Translations under genes and position numbers: made by a program
DNA from: Siphonodentalium dalli
Lineage: Eukaryota; Mollusca; Scaphopoda; Gadilida; Siphonodentaliidae
Length of the DNA stretch: 64,000 bases
NCBI GenBank assembly: GCA_032622095.1
Contig: CP136061.1
Coordinates: forward strand, 264,150,077 to 264,214,076
Direction: 5' to 3'
Shown here: one piece after another, positions 13,581 to 23,504 of the stretch
Position numbering within the stretch: position 1 is the first letter of the stretch
How the letters are laid out: every line of letters begins with the position of its first letter
Notes under the pieces: generated by a model
Told to the model about the DNA's origin: nothing
Database searches by the model: none
Seen by the model: the letters and a program-made list of their open reading frames with translations, nothing else

Positions 13581-14108
13581 TTAAAGATGGATTATCTCTT
13601 TAAATAACAAATTTTAAATAGTTGCGTGGGTATGAAATAATAGATATGAACTGAAGACCTATGTCCGGAAAAGCTTCTATCAATTAATATTGATTTTAGT
13701 TCGAATATTAAATCGGGCCCGTTTATGTTACTATTTTTAGAACCGACCATTCGGATGAGACCGTATTGCGATATAGAGCACTGGGCTGTTCCTACGGCTA
13801 CGCAACGAATCTCAAATGTCACAGGTTGGTTGTTTGTATTGTTTTGTTCGACAAATGTAAGCGATAATGAGTATAATTAACGTTTATTTGTGAAAAAATT
13901 GCACAATATAATTTCTGGTCTCTGTTAACAGTAACCACTATTGTTCGCTAGCTGAATAAAAATACCTTTTTAGACCAGAAAATATTAGAAATAATATTAA
14001 TATTAATCGATAGAAGCATTTCCGGACAGGAGTCTTCGATTCAAATCTAATAATTTATACCCCGGTAACTATATAATACATGTTTACTAAGAGATAATCC
14101 ATCTTTAA
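13581..14108 (-). mobile_element. TTAA-type MITE, copy C (full length)
   Basis: TTAA on both sides with ends AGATGGATTATC and GATAATCCATCT. The family frame is open on the minus strand at 13592-13822. It forms an inverted pair with copy D, 332 bp away, with the two small frames pointing away from each other. Confidence 0.95.
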
Positions 14109-14440
14109 AATAAATTGACAGCAGAGCTGTGGAAATATGATATTTAACAAAAACGATTAAAAATCCACTGCAGTCAAGAATTACTGCTGGAGACCAGCCC
14201 TGCTGTTCATTACTAAATTCACTGAATCTCAATGTAGAAGGTTTGGCCCTGGTTTTCTCTGTATGTTTGTGTTTTGCGTTCCACAAGGGGTGGGTGTCAA
14301 AACATGGCTGGAAAAAAACTCTATGAAACGGAAAACAATTTGGGGTCGGGGGTGTGTGGGTCCAAAAAGTGGTCATCGGCAAAAAAGTATCATACGTGGC
14401 TGGAAATTTTTTCCGACCCCCCCCCTGATTACACCACCAA
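14109..14440. other. spacer between inverted MITE copies
   Basis: No gene recognised. It includes the C-rich run near 14417 and G-rich phrases. Confidence 0.4.
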
Positions 14441-14968
14441 TTAAAGGTGGATTATCTCTTTGTAAACATGTATTATATAGTTACCGGGATATAAAATATT
14501 AGATTTGAATCGAAGACTCCTGTCCGGAAATGCTTCTGTCGATTAATATTAATTTTATTTCGAATATTTTCTGGTCTAAAAAGGTGTGTTTGTTCAGCTA
14601 ACGAACAATCGTGGTTACCGTTAACAGAGACCAGAAATTGTATGTAACAATTTTGTAGAAAATATACGTTAATTATACTTATTAGCGCTTATATCTGTGG
14701 AACAAAACAATACAAACAACCAATCTGTAACATTTGACTTTCGTTGCGTAGCCATAGGAACAGCCCAATGCTCTATATCGTAATATGGTTTCATCCGAAT
14801 GGTGTGTTCTAAAAATAGTAACATGAACGGTCCCGATTTAATATTCGAAATAAAATCAATATTAATTGATGGATGTTTTTCCGGACAGGGGTCAATAGTT
14901 CATATCTATTATTTTATACCCACGCAACTATTTAAAATCTGTTATTTAAAGAGATAATGCATCTTTAA
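14441..14968 (+). mobile_element. TTAA-type MITE, copy D (full length)
   Basis: TTAA at both ends with AGGTGGATTATCTC and GATAATGCATCT termini. The family frame has a TAA in place of the glutamine codon in SQYG, so it is interrupted. Confidence 0.95.
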
Positions 14969-15249
14969 AGAAACAATTCACTGCCATAGTTTCTTAGTGT
15001 TATATAAAATGGCGGTCTTAATAGCTAATAGTCTGACATTTTTTTTGTTATTTTTGTTTGTTGCAGTTTTGTTTTCGGGTTCTCGACAATTTTGTATTCT
15101 TCTGTCCGTAAGATATGAGACCAGATGCCAACACATTAGGAATTAGTGAGATATTTCGAGGGTTCGCCCATGCAGTGTCTACTTCATTTTTCACTATCAC
15201 TGAATCGATGTTTTTATTACGTGTTAGATCACATGCTACATATCGCGCT
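14969..15249. other. unassigned
   Basis: No clear feature. The minus-strand frame at 15048-15278 overlaps the zinc-finger remnant that follows but is not itself finger-like. Confidence 0.35.
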
Positions 15250-15425
15250 GATATGGCCGATCTCCGCTGTGAATCCATTTGTGTGAAGAGTTAAACTTTC
15301 CCGACTGCAGAAATTATTTCCCACAAATATCCCACTGAAAGATTGTTCACAAATATCTCGCCGATATGGACCATTCCTACAGAGTGGATTCTTATGTGAC
15401 TTCGTATATTTATATTATATTATAT
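15250..15425 (-). pseudogene. C2H2 zinc-finger remnant, minus strand
   Basis: On the minus strand the phrases SHKNPLCRNGPYRRDICEQSF and then SGKFNSSHKWIHSGDRPYQRDM can be read in shifted frames. They keep the finger spacing, a GDRPY linker and CDIC-like boxes, but cysteines are changed to arginine. Heavily decayed. Confidence 0.6.
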
Positions 15426-15435
15426 TATATTATTT
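15408..15435. repeat. (TTATA)n microsatellite
   Basis: Run of five to six ATATT/TTATA units. Confidence 0.8.
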
Positions 15436-15499
15436 AGGTAATTTTACAAATATATACAATTTTATACAAACGTTGTCACATGTATACAACTTTTGTTTA

Positions 15500-15867
15500 C
15501 CCTGTGCCAATGCATTCTCTTATATATGCGAGTCGACCATAGGTCGCCTCGCATATATAAGAGAATGCATTGGCCTAACAATTTTTTACAATTTTAATAA
15601 TTTTTTCTTGTATTCTTTAACAATTTTATAATTTCACCCATACAGAGCCCCAGACAAACATGAGCAGACGACACCCTTCTATATGCTTCTATATATGCGT
15701 GGGGCTCCCTGCAGGGTAATGGGTGTTTTTTATTTTATGTCCTAAAAATTGTAAGAAACATTTATTTAAAAAACATGATAAAAAATTGTTAGGCCAATGC
15801 ATTCTCTTATATATGCGAGGCGACCTATGGTCGACTCGCATATATAAGAGAATGCATTGCCACAGGG
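15500..15867. mobile_element. MITE with palindromic terminal repeats, second copy
   Basis: Same element as 3107-3507 in the opposite orientation. Palindromes lie at about 15507-15574 and 15793-15860, and the central 200 bp is about 90 percent identical. Its recognisable ends are CCCTGTGCC and CACAGGG. The outer 25 bp (CCCTTTACCCAACAG...) and a TTAA duplication are absent. Either both ends were trimmed or the first copy carries extra nested arms. Confidence 0.85.
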
Positions 15868-16594
15868 CATAACTGTAACTATCACAATGTGGTCAAGGAG
15901 CCTGTTCCAATGATATCCATATATCTGTGGTCGACATTAACATATATCTGTAAGTAAGTGATAAAAAGAGCTCAATATTCAGATGTATATAATCAAAAAG
16001 TGATTTAACCAATGAAGTTTTAAGATGGTTAGTTGATGATATTAATATTAATACATTTTATTAAATTTCAATATTTTGTTTTATCATATGACTCAATCAT
16101 TATTTACGTTCGAAACTATGTCATAAATCAATTTCAAATCAATTTCTAACTCATATCTCCTTCCGATAATTTGATTGGTTTGTTGACAAAAAGTGTGTTC
16201 TGATTGGCTGAATGACAGCCGGGGGCCGAGCCGCATCTCTGACTAAATGCAGGTCAAATTCGTGCGCGTCAAATACACGAATCAACGCGATGCCGAAATT
16301 CTCGCTATTTTGATCTTGAATTATATAGTTTTGAACATTGTTATGCGATAAATAGAATATGTAATTCGTATGTATCTAATAAACATACGATATAATGTCA
16401 CAAACTGAGAACAGAACAGCGCACTATATCTTCGCGTGGATTTTATTTCTGCTAGTTCACCAGGTGTAATTGGGCTTCGTGGTGCAATGAAGTGACGTCA
16501 CATTAACCTTTTGCTGCCGATGTCATATAGCTATTTAGTGATTTGTGTGCGTTTTGGACATCATAATCAATTTATATGTGTCATATGATAACTA
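15868..16594. other. no gene recognised
   Basis: AT-rich spacer; no supported feature. Confidence 0.4.
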
Positions 16595-16743
16595 GAATAT
16601 GTAATTCGTGTTTCTCTCATATGATATGTTTGAAACTCGTCACGAATTTTCAGTTTTCTCTCGCCGGAGGCTCGAGAAAACTGAAAATTCTTAGACTCGT
16701 TTCAAAAATATCATAATTATGAGAGAAACACTCATTTCATATC
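16595..16743. repeat. foldback hairpin 2
   Basis: Arms include GTGTTTCTCTCAT...GAAACTCGT and a perfect inner 17-bp stem (16644-16660 with 16674-16690). The 13-nt loop is TCGCCGGAGGCTC. No coding content. Confidence 0.85.
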
Positions 16744-16744
16744 C

Positions 16745-17150
16745 TCTATTTCTTACTTGATAGATTAAATGCTTTCTTACATACATTACATCGCATTGTT
16801 ACGGACCATTCCCAATGAGTGGATGCTCAATGACATGTGACTTTTTAGATTACTTGATAGATTAAATGCTTTTTACATACACTATATCGCACTGATAGGG
16901 ACCATTCCAACAGAGTGGATTCTTAAGTGAATTTTTTTAGATTACTTGATATATTAAATGCTTTCTTACATACATTATATCGCATTGATATGGGCCATTC
17001 CCAATGAGTGGATTCTTATGTGACTTTTTAGATTACTTGATATATTAAATGCTTTCTTATATAGAGTATATCGCATTGATTTGGGCTTTCTTATATTACT
17101 TTCTCACACATACATATATCGCACTCATACAGTCGATCTCCGTGTGGGTC
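16745..17150 (-). pseudogene. C2H2 zinc-finger array remnant, minus strand, 4-5 modules
   Basis: Modules of 90-97 bp repeat on the minus strand, each reading roughly YQCDI-VCKKAFNISSNLKSH-RIHS. The linker has decayed to LGNGPY/LGMA. A GTATGT insertion disturbs the CxxC spacing in most modules, and frames shift between modules. The last recognisable piece reads GDRLYECDIC. Opposite in orientation to the array at 5147-6646. Confidence 0.75.
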
Positions 17151-17619
17151 CTGGTACGTATTCTCATTTTCTATATAAGAAATGCAATGTTCATGCTTCT
17201 CTTTTTTATCACTGAATGCGCGAGGAAACACTTTATTTCACTAAAACTGTATTTCTACACATACATGTACCCGCCTCATATATACGCATGCACATATTGA
17301 ACGAAACGAAATCATCATTTTACTTTAAATATTACTATATACTAACTGAAACATACTCAATTCGGGAGCGTTTATTCAGCTACGAAGGGGGCTTGCATCA
17401 CATTTTTATCTTAAACGGATCCCCTTTGGAGACTGCTTTCAGCACGCATCCTAAGGCCCATTTGTGGCAACACTTTATTTGAAATAAAACTATTCTCCCA
17501 TCCCCCAACCCACATATATCCATGTATATGCATGCACACACAGAACGCAACAATCAAGTTATTTTACTTTGTTGTTACTATATACTAACTGAAACAGGCT
17601 CCATTCGGGAGTCTTTATT
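17151..17619. other. no gene recognised
   Basis: Two partly repeated phrases (TACTATATACTAACTGAAAC near 17331 and 17578) indicate an old duplication of about 250 bp. No coding evidence. Confidence 0.4.
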
Positions 17620-18660
17620 GTCCCCCGTAAAATTTATTTTCGGGGGACTATTGTAATCAGCTCCGTCCGTCCGTCCGTGCGTCCGTCCATCTGTCCGTGC
17701 GTCCGTACATCTGTCCGTCCGTCCCGAATTTGTAAGAGTCATAACTTGAACAATTGTGAACGGATTTCAAAGATTTGTGGTATATGAATTCACCTGACCA
17801 TTACCTAGAATGAGTTCGCAAGCCAGGCCCGGCCGGTTATTTCTGCCGGAGTTATTGGACTTTGTTTATTATTTTTGTTAATAGACGACGTCACACGGCT
17901 CATTTCCACAAATGTCAACGGATTTCAAAGATTTTTGGTATATGAGTTCACATGACCAGTATCTAGAACGAGTTCGCAAAGCAGGTCCGGCCGGATATTT
18001 GAGCAGAGTTATTGGACTTTAGTGCAAATGGATGATGTCACATGGCTAATTTCCACAAATGTCAGTCCTAAACTGAGTTTGCAAGCCAGGCTTTTTGACA
18101 AAATCCCACCTCTTGTTGAGAATGCACTTCCCCAACTACACATTTCAGCGGAGAACGCAAACATTATTGAGAATGCACTTCCCCGACTGCACATTTCGGC
18201 GGGGGATACCACCGTCTGCGACTGCTTGTTACTCTTTGTTTGACTAAATCCTATAGCACGCCCTACATGTAACGTCTCTCATCTGACGTCACCAAACTTC
18301 ATATGGATCTTCGGGGTCACATCTTGATGGCAGCTATCCATTTTTTTTCCGAATTTTGTTTAAAAAACATGGCTACCAGCGGCCATACTGGATTTCAAAT
18401 TTGAATCAATCGGCACACCATGAAGCTCACAATTATTAGTGAAATGTATTGGTACATGTATGTTTGGGATCACCTCTAGATGCGAACGATTGAATTTGAA
18501 CAATTTTCGATGAAATACATGGCCACTGGCAGGTATCTTGTATTTTACTCTTTGCATCACTAAATTCTTTGGCACACCCTACAGGCCACAACCCTCATTC
18601 GATTGTCATCAAACTTAATATGAATCCTCGAGGTGACCCCTAGATTGGAAATTACCATTT
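17620..18660 (+). repeat. head-hairpin / TCCGTC-tract interspersed repeat
   Basis: Begins with the hairpin GTCCCCCG...CGGGGGAC, followed by a (CCGT/GTCC)n tract at 17662-17727. Duplicated modules follow: TTTCAAAGATTT-TGGTATATGA appears twice, about 180 bp apart. Later modules contain CATGGC...GGCCAT and TACTCTTTGCAT, which are also the units of 31105-33275. This is the organisation of common dispersed repeats in mollusc genomes. Confidence 0.65.
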
Positions 18661-19037
18661 TAGTTTTCATTGTTGGCATACAAACATCCCCGTGGTTGTG
18701 GGGTTCCACACAGGTACCAATATAATCAAAGTAATCGACTTGAAAAACGGGGTGATACCCCGGTGAAGACCATTGTACTGCTGGCAGTATACGGTATCCA
18801 CAGCGGTATCAATATGGTCACTGCGGTGGAGTTACGGTACCTTTTGATCAGGGACGTGGCCAGAGGGTCTCCATTGGGGGGGGGTGTCCATTTCGGGAAA
18901 TTTCAACACTGCACCCCTCCCCTTGAATCTGACCAAAAACACAATTTTGCATAATTCCATTCGCACCTTGCACCCACATTGCCCCTCAATGCTCAGGCCT
19001 AATAATCTAGATATATTCATAAACCATGGTCCTATAT
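18661..19037. other. sequence left of the LTR element
   Basis: No gene recognised. It includes a nine-G run near 18879. This is the pre-insertion host side of the LTR element. Confidence 0.4.
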
Positions 19038-19042
19038 ACCGG

Positions 19043-20195
19043 TGTATCATGGGTGATAACGTTCAATGGAGGCTGTTGATGCAGGATACCAACTATTTAG
19101 ATTTTAGTTTAGTGAACTGAATTGAATGGTTGATCGGACAGATTAGTAGAACTTTGATTGATAACTTACATGTTTATACATATATAAATATATATCCCGC
19201 CAACGTGTATGTTTACTTTATTATTTCCATCTGCAATATGTTCTATTAATGTTTATTGAGTAGTATGCCCTGTATGTATATGTATTATTGATTTAATCTG
19301 CATGGGATCTATTCGTTGTATACTTTAAGTTTAAAGGTGGATTATCTCTTTGTAAACATGTATTATATAGTTACCGGGGTATAAAATATTAGATTTGAAT
19401 CGAAGTCTCCTGTCCGGAAATGCTTCTATCGATTAATATTAATTTTATTTCGAATATTTTCTGGTATAAAAAGGTGTGTTTGTTCAGCTAACGAACAATA
19501 GTGGTTACTGTTAACATAGACCAGAAATTATATTGTGCAATTTTGTCACAAATAAACGTTGATTATACTCATTGTCGCTTATATCTGTGGAACAAAACAA
19601 TACAAACAATCAATCTGTGACATTTGACATTCGTTGTGTAGCCGTAGGAACAGCCCAGTGCTCTATATCGCAATACGGTCTCATCCGAATGGTCGGTTCT
19701 AAAAATAGTAACATAAATGGGCCCGATTTAATATTCGAAATAAAATCAATATTAATTGATAGAAGCTTTTCCGGACATATGTCTTCAGTTCATATCTATT
19801 ATTTTATACCCACGCAACTATTTAAAATTTGTTATTTAAAGAGATAATCCATCTTTAAAGCCAGTATAATCGGCTTTTGGTATCGGGTCTTTTCATTTGG
19901 ATGTTTACCTATTTTCTACGGATATGTTATTGTTTTCTGTTTGTTATTTGGACATATTTTCTTCTTGATATGGTTTATATACCCTTTTGTGAGTTATGCA
20001 TTTGTGTGTGAGATAGGTATTCTCATTGTGGCCGTTTGCATGATACATAGTAGGTACGTGTGTTTATGGTACTTTTGTATTGATGGTATTGTTTGGACTC
20101 GGATTATTGGATTTTAATATTTTCTTTTCTTTTCTTTATCAGGTTGAAATAAATAATTATCCAACCTTGGCGTTCAGATCTATACACGCGATACA
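19043..20195 (+). repeat. 5' LTR, carrying MITE copy E
   Basis: Matches the 3' LTR segments 23443-23503 and 26661-27210 with few differences. The 524-bp excess is the MITE at 19331-19858. It shows the undisturbed 19-bp stretch (19104-19122) that the LINE replaced in the 3' LTR. Confidence 0.93.
19331..19858 (+). mobile_element. TTAA-type MITE, copy E (inside the 5' LTR)
   Basis: Full length, with TTAA on both sides. The 3' LTR at about 26870-26880 shows the empty site, TTTAAAGCCAG with a single TTAA, which proves both the element's boundaries and its TTAA target duplication. The small family frame (plus, 19572-19847) is open. Confidence 0.97.
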
Positions 20196-20209
20196 TTTCA
20201 ACACGAGGG

Positions 20210-20842
20210 ATGTCAGATTCGGAGCAAGATGATGGAAGGGATGTTGAGGGGAAAAGAAGAAAACGAAGTAGCGCTAAGGGGCGATTCACGAAAATTATGC
20301 AGAGGTTGCATGACTGCTACAGGGGTGAAAAAGTTGATTTGATTAAAACGCTGATGGATCAGTTAAAGGAGGCGCATAGCAGATTGGAAGATCGACACGA
20401 TGATTATGTAGAAGTCTTGGATGATGAGGGTAAAATACAAGAGTTAGCCGCGGACATGAGCAGTATATTCAACAAATTCTGTGACATGCAATCGAATGTT
20501 ATCGAGAGATTGAGCAAGGATGAGAAAACCAAGTCGGATGGAAGTCGCCAGAAAGAATCCGCGGGCGCGTTCAGAGTGAAAAAGCTTGATCCACCGACCT
20601 ATTCTGGTGATATTAGAAACTTCCCATCATTTCTGAGAGACTTTGAGAGGCAAATGGTTCCTGCCTTTGGACGTGATCCATTTGTTCTCAAAAGCTGCCT
20701 AACCGGGGAAGCTTTGTCCTTGGTCCTATGTGTGGATGAGAACTATGGAAAGATGATGGAGAGATTGAATATGAAATATGGACAGCCTGAGAAACTAACA
20801 GATATAATTATCCGGGACATCAAAAATCTACCAATTGTTTAA
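20210..20842 (+). pseudogene. gag: BEL-type gag, N-terminal part
   Basis: The 210-codon frame starts 15 bp after the LTR. The N-terminus is acidic/basic (SDSEQDDGRD, KRRKRSS), followed by a likely helical stretch to residue 100. From about residue 122 comes VKKLDPPTYSGDIRNFP, then FLRDFERQM and LTGEALSLV, and MKYGQPEKL. This is the order seen in the BEL/Pao gag domain (DUF1759 type). The frame runs into TAA at 20840-20842. The next frame continues the same protein, so one small indel near 20836-20848 separates them. Gag proteins form the cytoplasmic particle. Confidence 0.85.
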
Positions 20843-20865
20843 CTGGTACAGTAGAAAGATGTTGG

Positions 20866-21483
20866 ATGGACCTTAGGCAAGCAAAACTAGAGAAAGAAAT
20901 GAACAACTCGACCGTAATGAACCATATTGAAAAATTATTGCCACCGATTCAGAAAAGAGAGTGGACACTCCGAAAGCGTCGCAAGCAAATGGACAAGGAA
21001 GAACCGGGAATTGATTTCTTGCTCGATTTTCTTCTAGAAGAAAAGTATGCTTTCGAATATATGTGTGCAGATGTTCGCGACCACTCAGTACGGCCACAAA
21101 GGGCGCACAATGTTATTTCCGAGGAACCCGACAATTCGAGTGAAGTGTCTATGGTTAATTTCTTTAAAGAGGAAATGAAAGAAAACAGGGAAATAATGAA
21201 TCAAATTGTTGAAGGAATGGCGCAAGTTGCGCAGGCTGTTTCTCTTTCAGATAATACATGTACATCTGGACCGACACGTAGAGCGAAGTGGTGTTGGTCA
21301 CATGAAAATGATATTCACGATATTTCCGATTGTCCAACATTCCAGATGATGGACGTTCGATCAAGGGTGGAGCTAGTGAAAAGGCGTGGTGGGTGTTTTT
21401 CCTGTTTGAAATTAAAACACCGATCGACTGATTGTCAGGACAGAAAGCTGTGTGAAAAAGTAGACCAGATGAAGGGAAAATGA
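20866..21483 (+). pseudogene. gag: BEL-type gag, C-terminal part with zinc knuckle
   Basis: Continues gag in a different frame (CWMDLRQAKLEKEM is readable just upstream). It holds the basic KREWTLRKRRKQM stretch, a LEEKYAFEYM segment, and then a zinc knuckle CFSCLKLKHRSTDC at residues 177-190 (CX2CX4HX4C). A preceding CWSHENDIHDISDC resembles the first BEL knuckle without its second cysteine. The frame ends at TGA 21481-21483, and the pol frame continues in the same reading phase only two codons later. That single stop is therefore either a mutation or a read-through point. Confidence 0.85.
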
Positions 21484-21489
21484 AATAGA

Positions 21490-23469
21490 ATGCATCACCC
21501 ATTGCTACACAGTGAAAATAATAGTGCGTTTTGCTTCCACAATTCAGTGCGACAAGTGGGTGGAAGTGGGAATAGGCGGAAAATTGTTCTGATGCTGAGT
21601 GAGGTATCTTGCAAACGTCAGTCGCTCACTACCATGTGGGACCCTGGAGCGGACATGTCAAGTATAAGCCACACAGCTGCCAGAGATCTAGGCCTTGTCG
21701 GCAAAGATACCATGTTGTCCGTTACCAAAGTTGGGAACGTCACTGAATTGATACAGAGCAAGGAATATGTAGTGCCGCTGATGGATAGCAGCGGACTTAT
21801 CTGGGAAATACATGCATACGGACTGGATGACATTACGGCGGAGATAGGATACGTTGACGTCAGTCGCGTTGTACACTTGTTTAACGGCATAGCTCTTAAC
21901 GATATTAAGAGACCAACCGGTAAAGTGGACCTATTAATTGGGACAGACTGCTGCCAACTGATGCCTGTCGTTGTGAATCAATCTGGAAATCTGCAGTTGA
22001 TGCATAATCAATTTGGATACTGCATTCGTGGTTCCCATGACTTTCTAGAAATACCCAGAGGAAATTTGATGAACACAATCCGAATCCATTCAATTGAATT
22101 GAGCCCCTTGGATATCAATGGCTATGGGACAAATGAGAACGTGTATTTGGAAGATACAACGGACAGTTTTCTTGAGGTCGATTCTTTAGATACAAAATGT
22201 GTGGCAAAATATGGACCATGTAAATGCGGTCGGTGTCCTGTTAGAGAAGCTTCCTCCGCACAGGGAGCGAGAGAGTTGTCCAAGATGGAAAAGGGACTGA
22301 AGTTCGATCACATTGATAAGTGCTGGACGGTTCTGTATCCAGGGATGCGTGATAATAACTATCTACCAAAAAATCACGATTTTGCCCCTTTTCGGTTAAG
22401 CAACTTGGATAACCATGTACAACAATCAGGAGAAGAGAACATGTGGAACTACACAGATCAAATGCAGGACATGTTAAATAAAGGGGTCGCACACATGTGG
22501 TCTGGGTGTAATTATATTGGGCATGTGAGCTGTCTCCCTCAGCATGAAGTACTGGAACCTGATTCGGATTCAACTCCGATCCAGATTGTGTTCACTTTAA
22601 TAGCTGTTTCATACTTGGTGCATGCATTGAATTCATATTGGATAAAAGATGCGAACGTCGTTAATGGTCACATGGACGTTTTGTTGCGACTCGGGCCAGG
22701 GAACAACAATGTATTTAATATGGTGACAAGACAGACTGGTCCTACCAAGCTCGCATCTGGTGAATGCGATTATCAATTTGGACCTAATGATCATCGACTT
22801 CCGGCAGTAGAATGGATATCAATAAAAGACACTGGAATTCCAGATCACATGCATATCGTTTTAAAAGTTACAGATCCCGTGAAGGCAATATCCGCACAAT
22901 CTAAACTGATTGGAGATAGTGGCAGTGGTGGACACGTTGCATCCAATTGTGTGTACGGTTGCTCATCTGGTGAAAATTACGATGTAAGCTCTAGTGGATA
23001 TGGTGATTCATCGGATAGTTACAGCGGTCAAGACAATGATGGATATGTTGGTTCAAGCGGTGGCTCGTCGGGACGATATGCGATACAGTCAATTTGTTCC
23101 GGAGGGCAGTATGCAGACAATGTATGGTCATCTGGTGATTCCGCATGTGGTGACGCTTATGGGGGCACAAGTGGCGATGGCTACGGGACTAGTTGTGGAA
23201 GTGTCAATGGTGGTAGCGCAAATGAGAGTTCAGGCTCACAACATAGATCACAAAATCACAGTCGTGATGGTGAGGGCAGCGACTACAGTGGTGGAGTCAA
23301 CTACGGTGACGGTGGGTGCAGTAGTGAAGCCAGTGGATCTTCAAATGATGGTTCTAAGATCATCACAATTCGGAACTCGGCTAACTGTCTGCTACTTATT
23401 CGTATCCAAAAACAGGACAAGGCAACGAAGTCGCGGTGGGAGTGTATCGTGGGTGATAACGTTCAATAG
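21490..23469 (+). CDS. BEL-type protease and truncated pol with Ser/Gly/Tyr-rich tail
   Basis: 659 codons without a stop. HHPLLHS at the start and TTMWDPGADMSSIS (active-site DPGA, D51) mark the aspartic protease; LLIGT (148-152) fits its second strand. CGRCPVREAS, KCWTVLYPGMRD and LPKNHDFA (about 246-298) are the usual link to reverse transcriptase. HEVLEPDSDSTPIQIVF and NSYWIKDANVVNGHMDVLLRLG (352-401) are the first palm strands. After residue 402 the similarity ends: no DISKMF or YxDD-like catalytic box, RNase H or integrase follows. Residues 402-475 are unfamiliar, and 476-640 is a low-complexity tail of S, G, Y, D and N. The stop (TAG 23467-23469) lies inside the 3' LTR. Protease could be functional; polymerase cannot. 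Confidence 0.8.
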   Translation: MHHPLLHSENNSAFCFHNSVRQVGGSGNRRKIVLMLSEVSCKRQSLTTMWDPGADMSSISHTAARDLGLVGKDTMLSVTKVGNVTELIQSKEYVVPLMDSSGLIWEIHAYGLDDITAEIGYVDVSRVVHLFNGIALNDIKRPTGKVDLLIGTDCCQLMPVVVNQSGNLQLMHNQFGYCIRGSHDFLEIPRGNLMNTIRIHSIELSPLDINGYGTNENVYLEDTTDSFLEVDSLDTKCVAKYGPCKCGRCPVREASSAQGARELSKMEKGLKFDHIDKCWTVLYPGMRDNNYLPKNHDFAPFRLSNLDNHVQQSGEENMWNYTDQMQDMLNKGVAHMWSGCNYIGHVSCLPQHEVLEPDSDSTPIQIVFTLIAVSYLVHALNSYWIKDANVVNGHMDVLLRLGPGNNNVFNMVTRQTGPTKLASGECDYQFGPNDHRLPAVEWISIKDTGIPDHMHIVLKVTDPVKAISAQSKLIGDSGSGGHVASNCVYGCSSGENYDVSSSGYGDSSDSYSGQDNDGYVGSSGGSSGRYAIQSICSGGQYADNVWSSGDSACGDAYGGTSGDGYGTSCGSVNGGSANESSGSQHRSQNHSRDGEGSDYSGGVNYGDGGCSSEASGSSNDGSKIITIRNSANCLLLIRIQKQDKATKSRWECIVGDNVQ

Positions 23470-23503
23470 AGGCTGTTGATGCAGGATACCAACTATTTAG
23501 ATT
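23443..23503 (+). repeat. 3' LTR, left piece
   Basis: First 61 bp of the LTR (TGTATCGTGGGTGATAACG...). It is preceded by the purine-rich GCGGTGGGAG, a plausible polypurine tract. It is cut off from the rest of the LTR by the LINE. Confidence 0.92.
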
Positions 23504-23504
23504 A

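Noticed and set aside
19075-19130. LTR starts at TGTTGATG or TGAATGG
   Set aside because: Homology between the two LTRs extends left to TGTATC, where an ACCGG duplication and a matching GATACA end make the better boundary.
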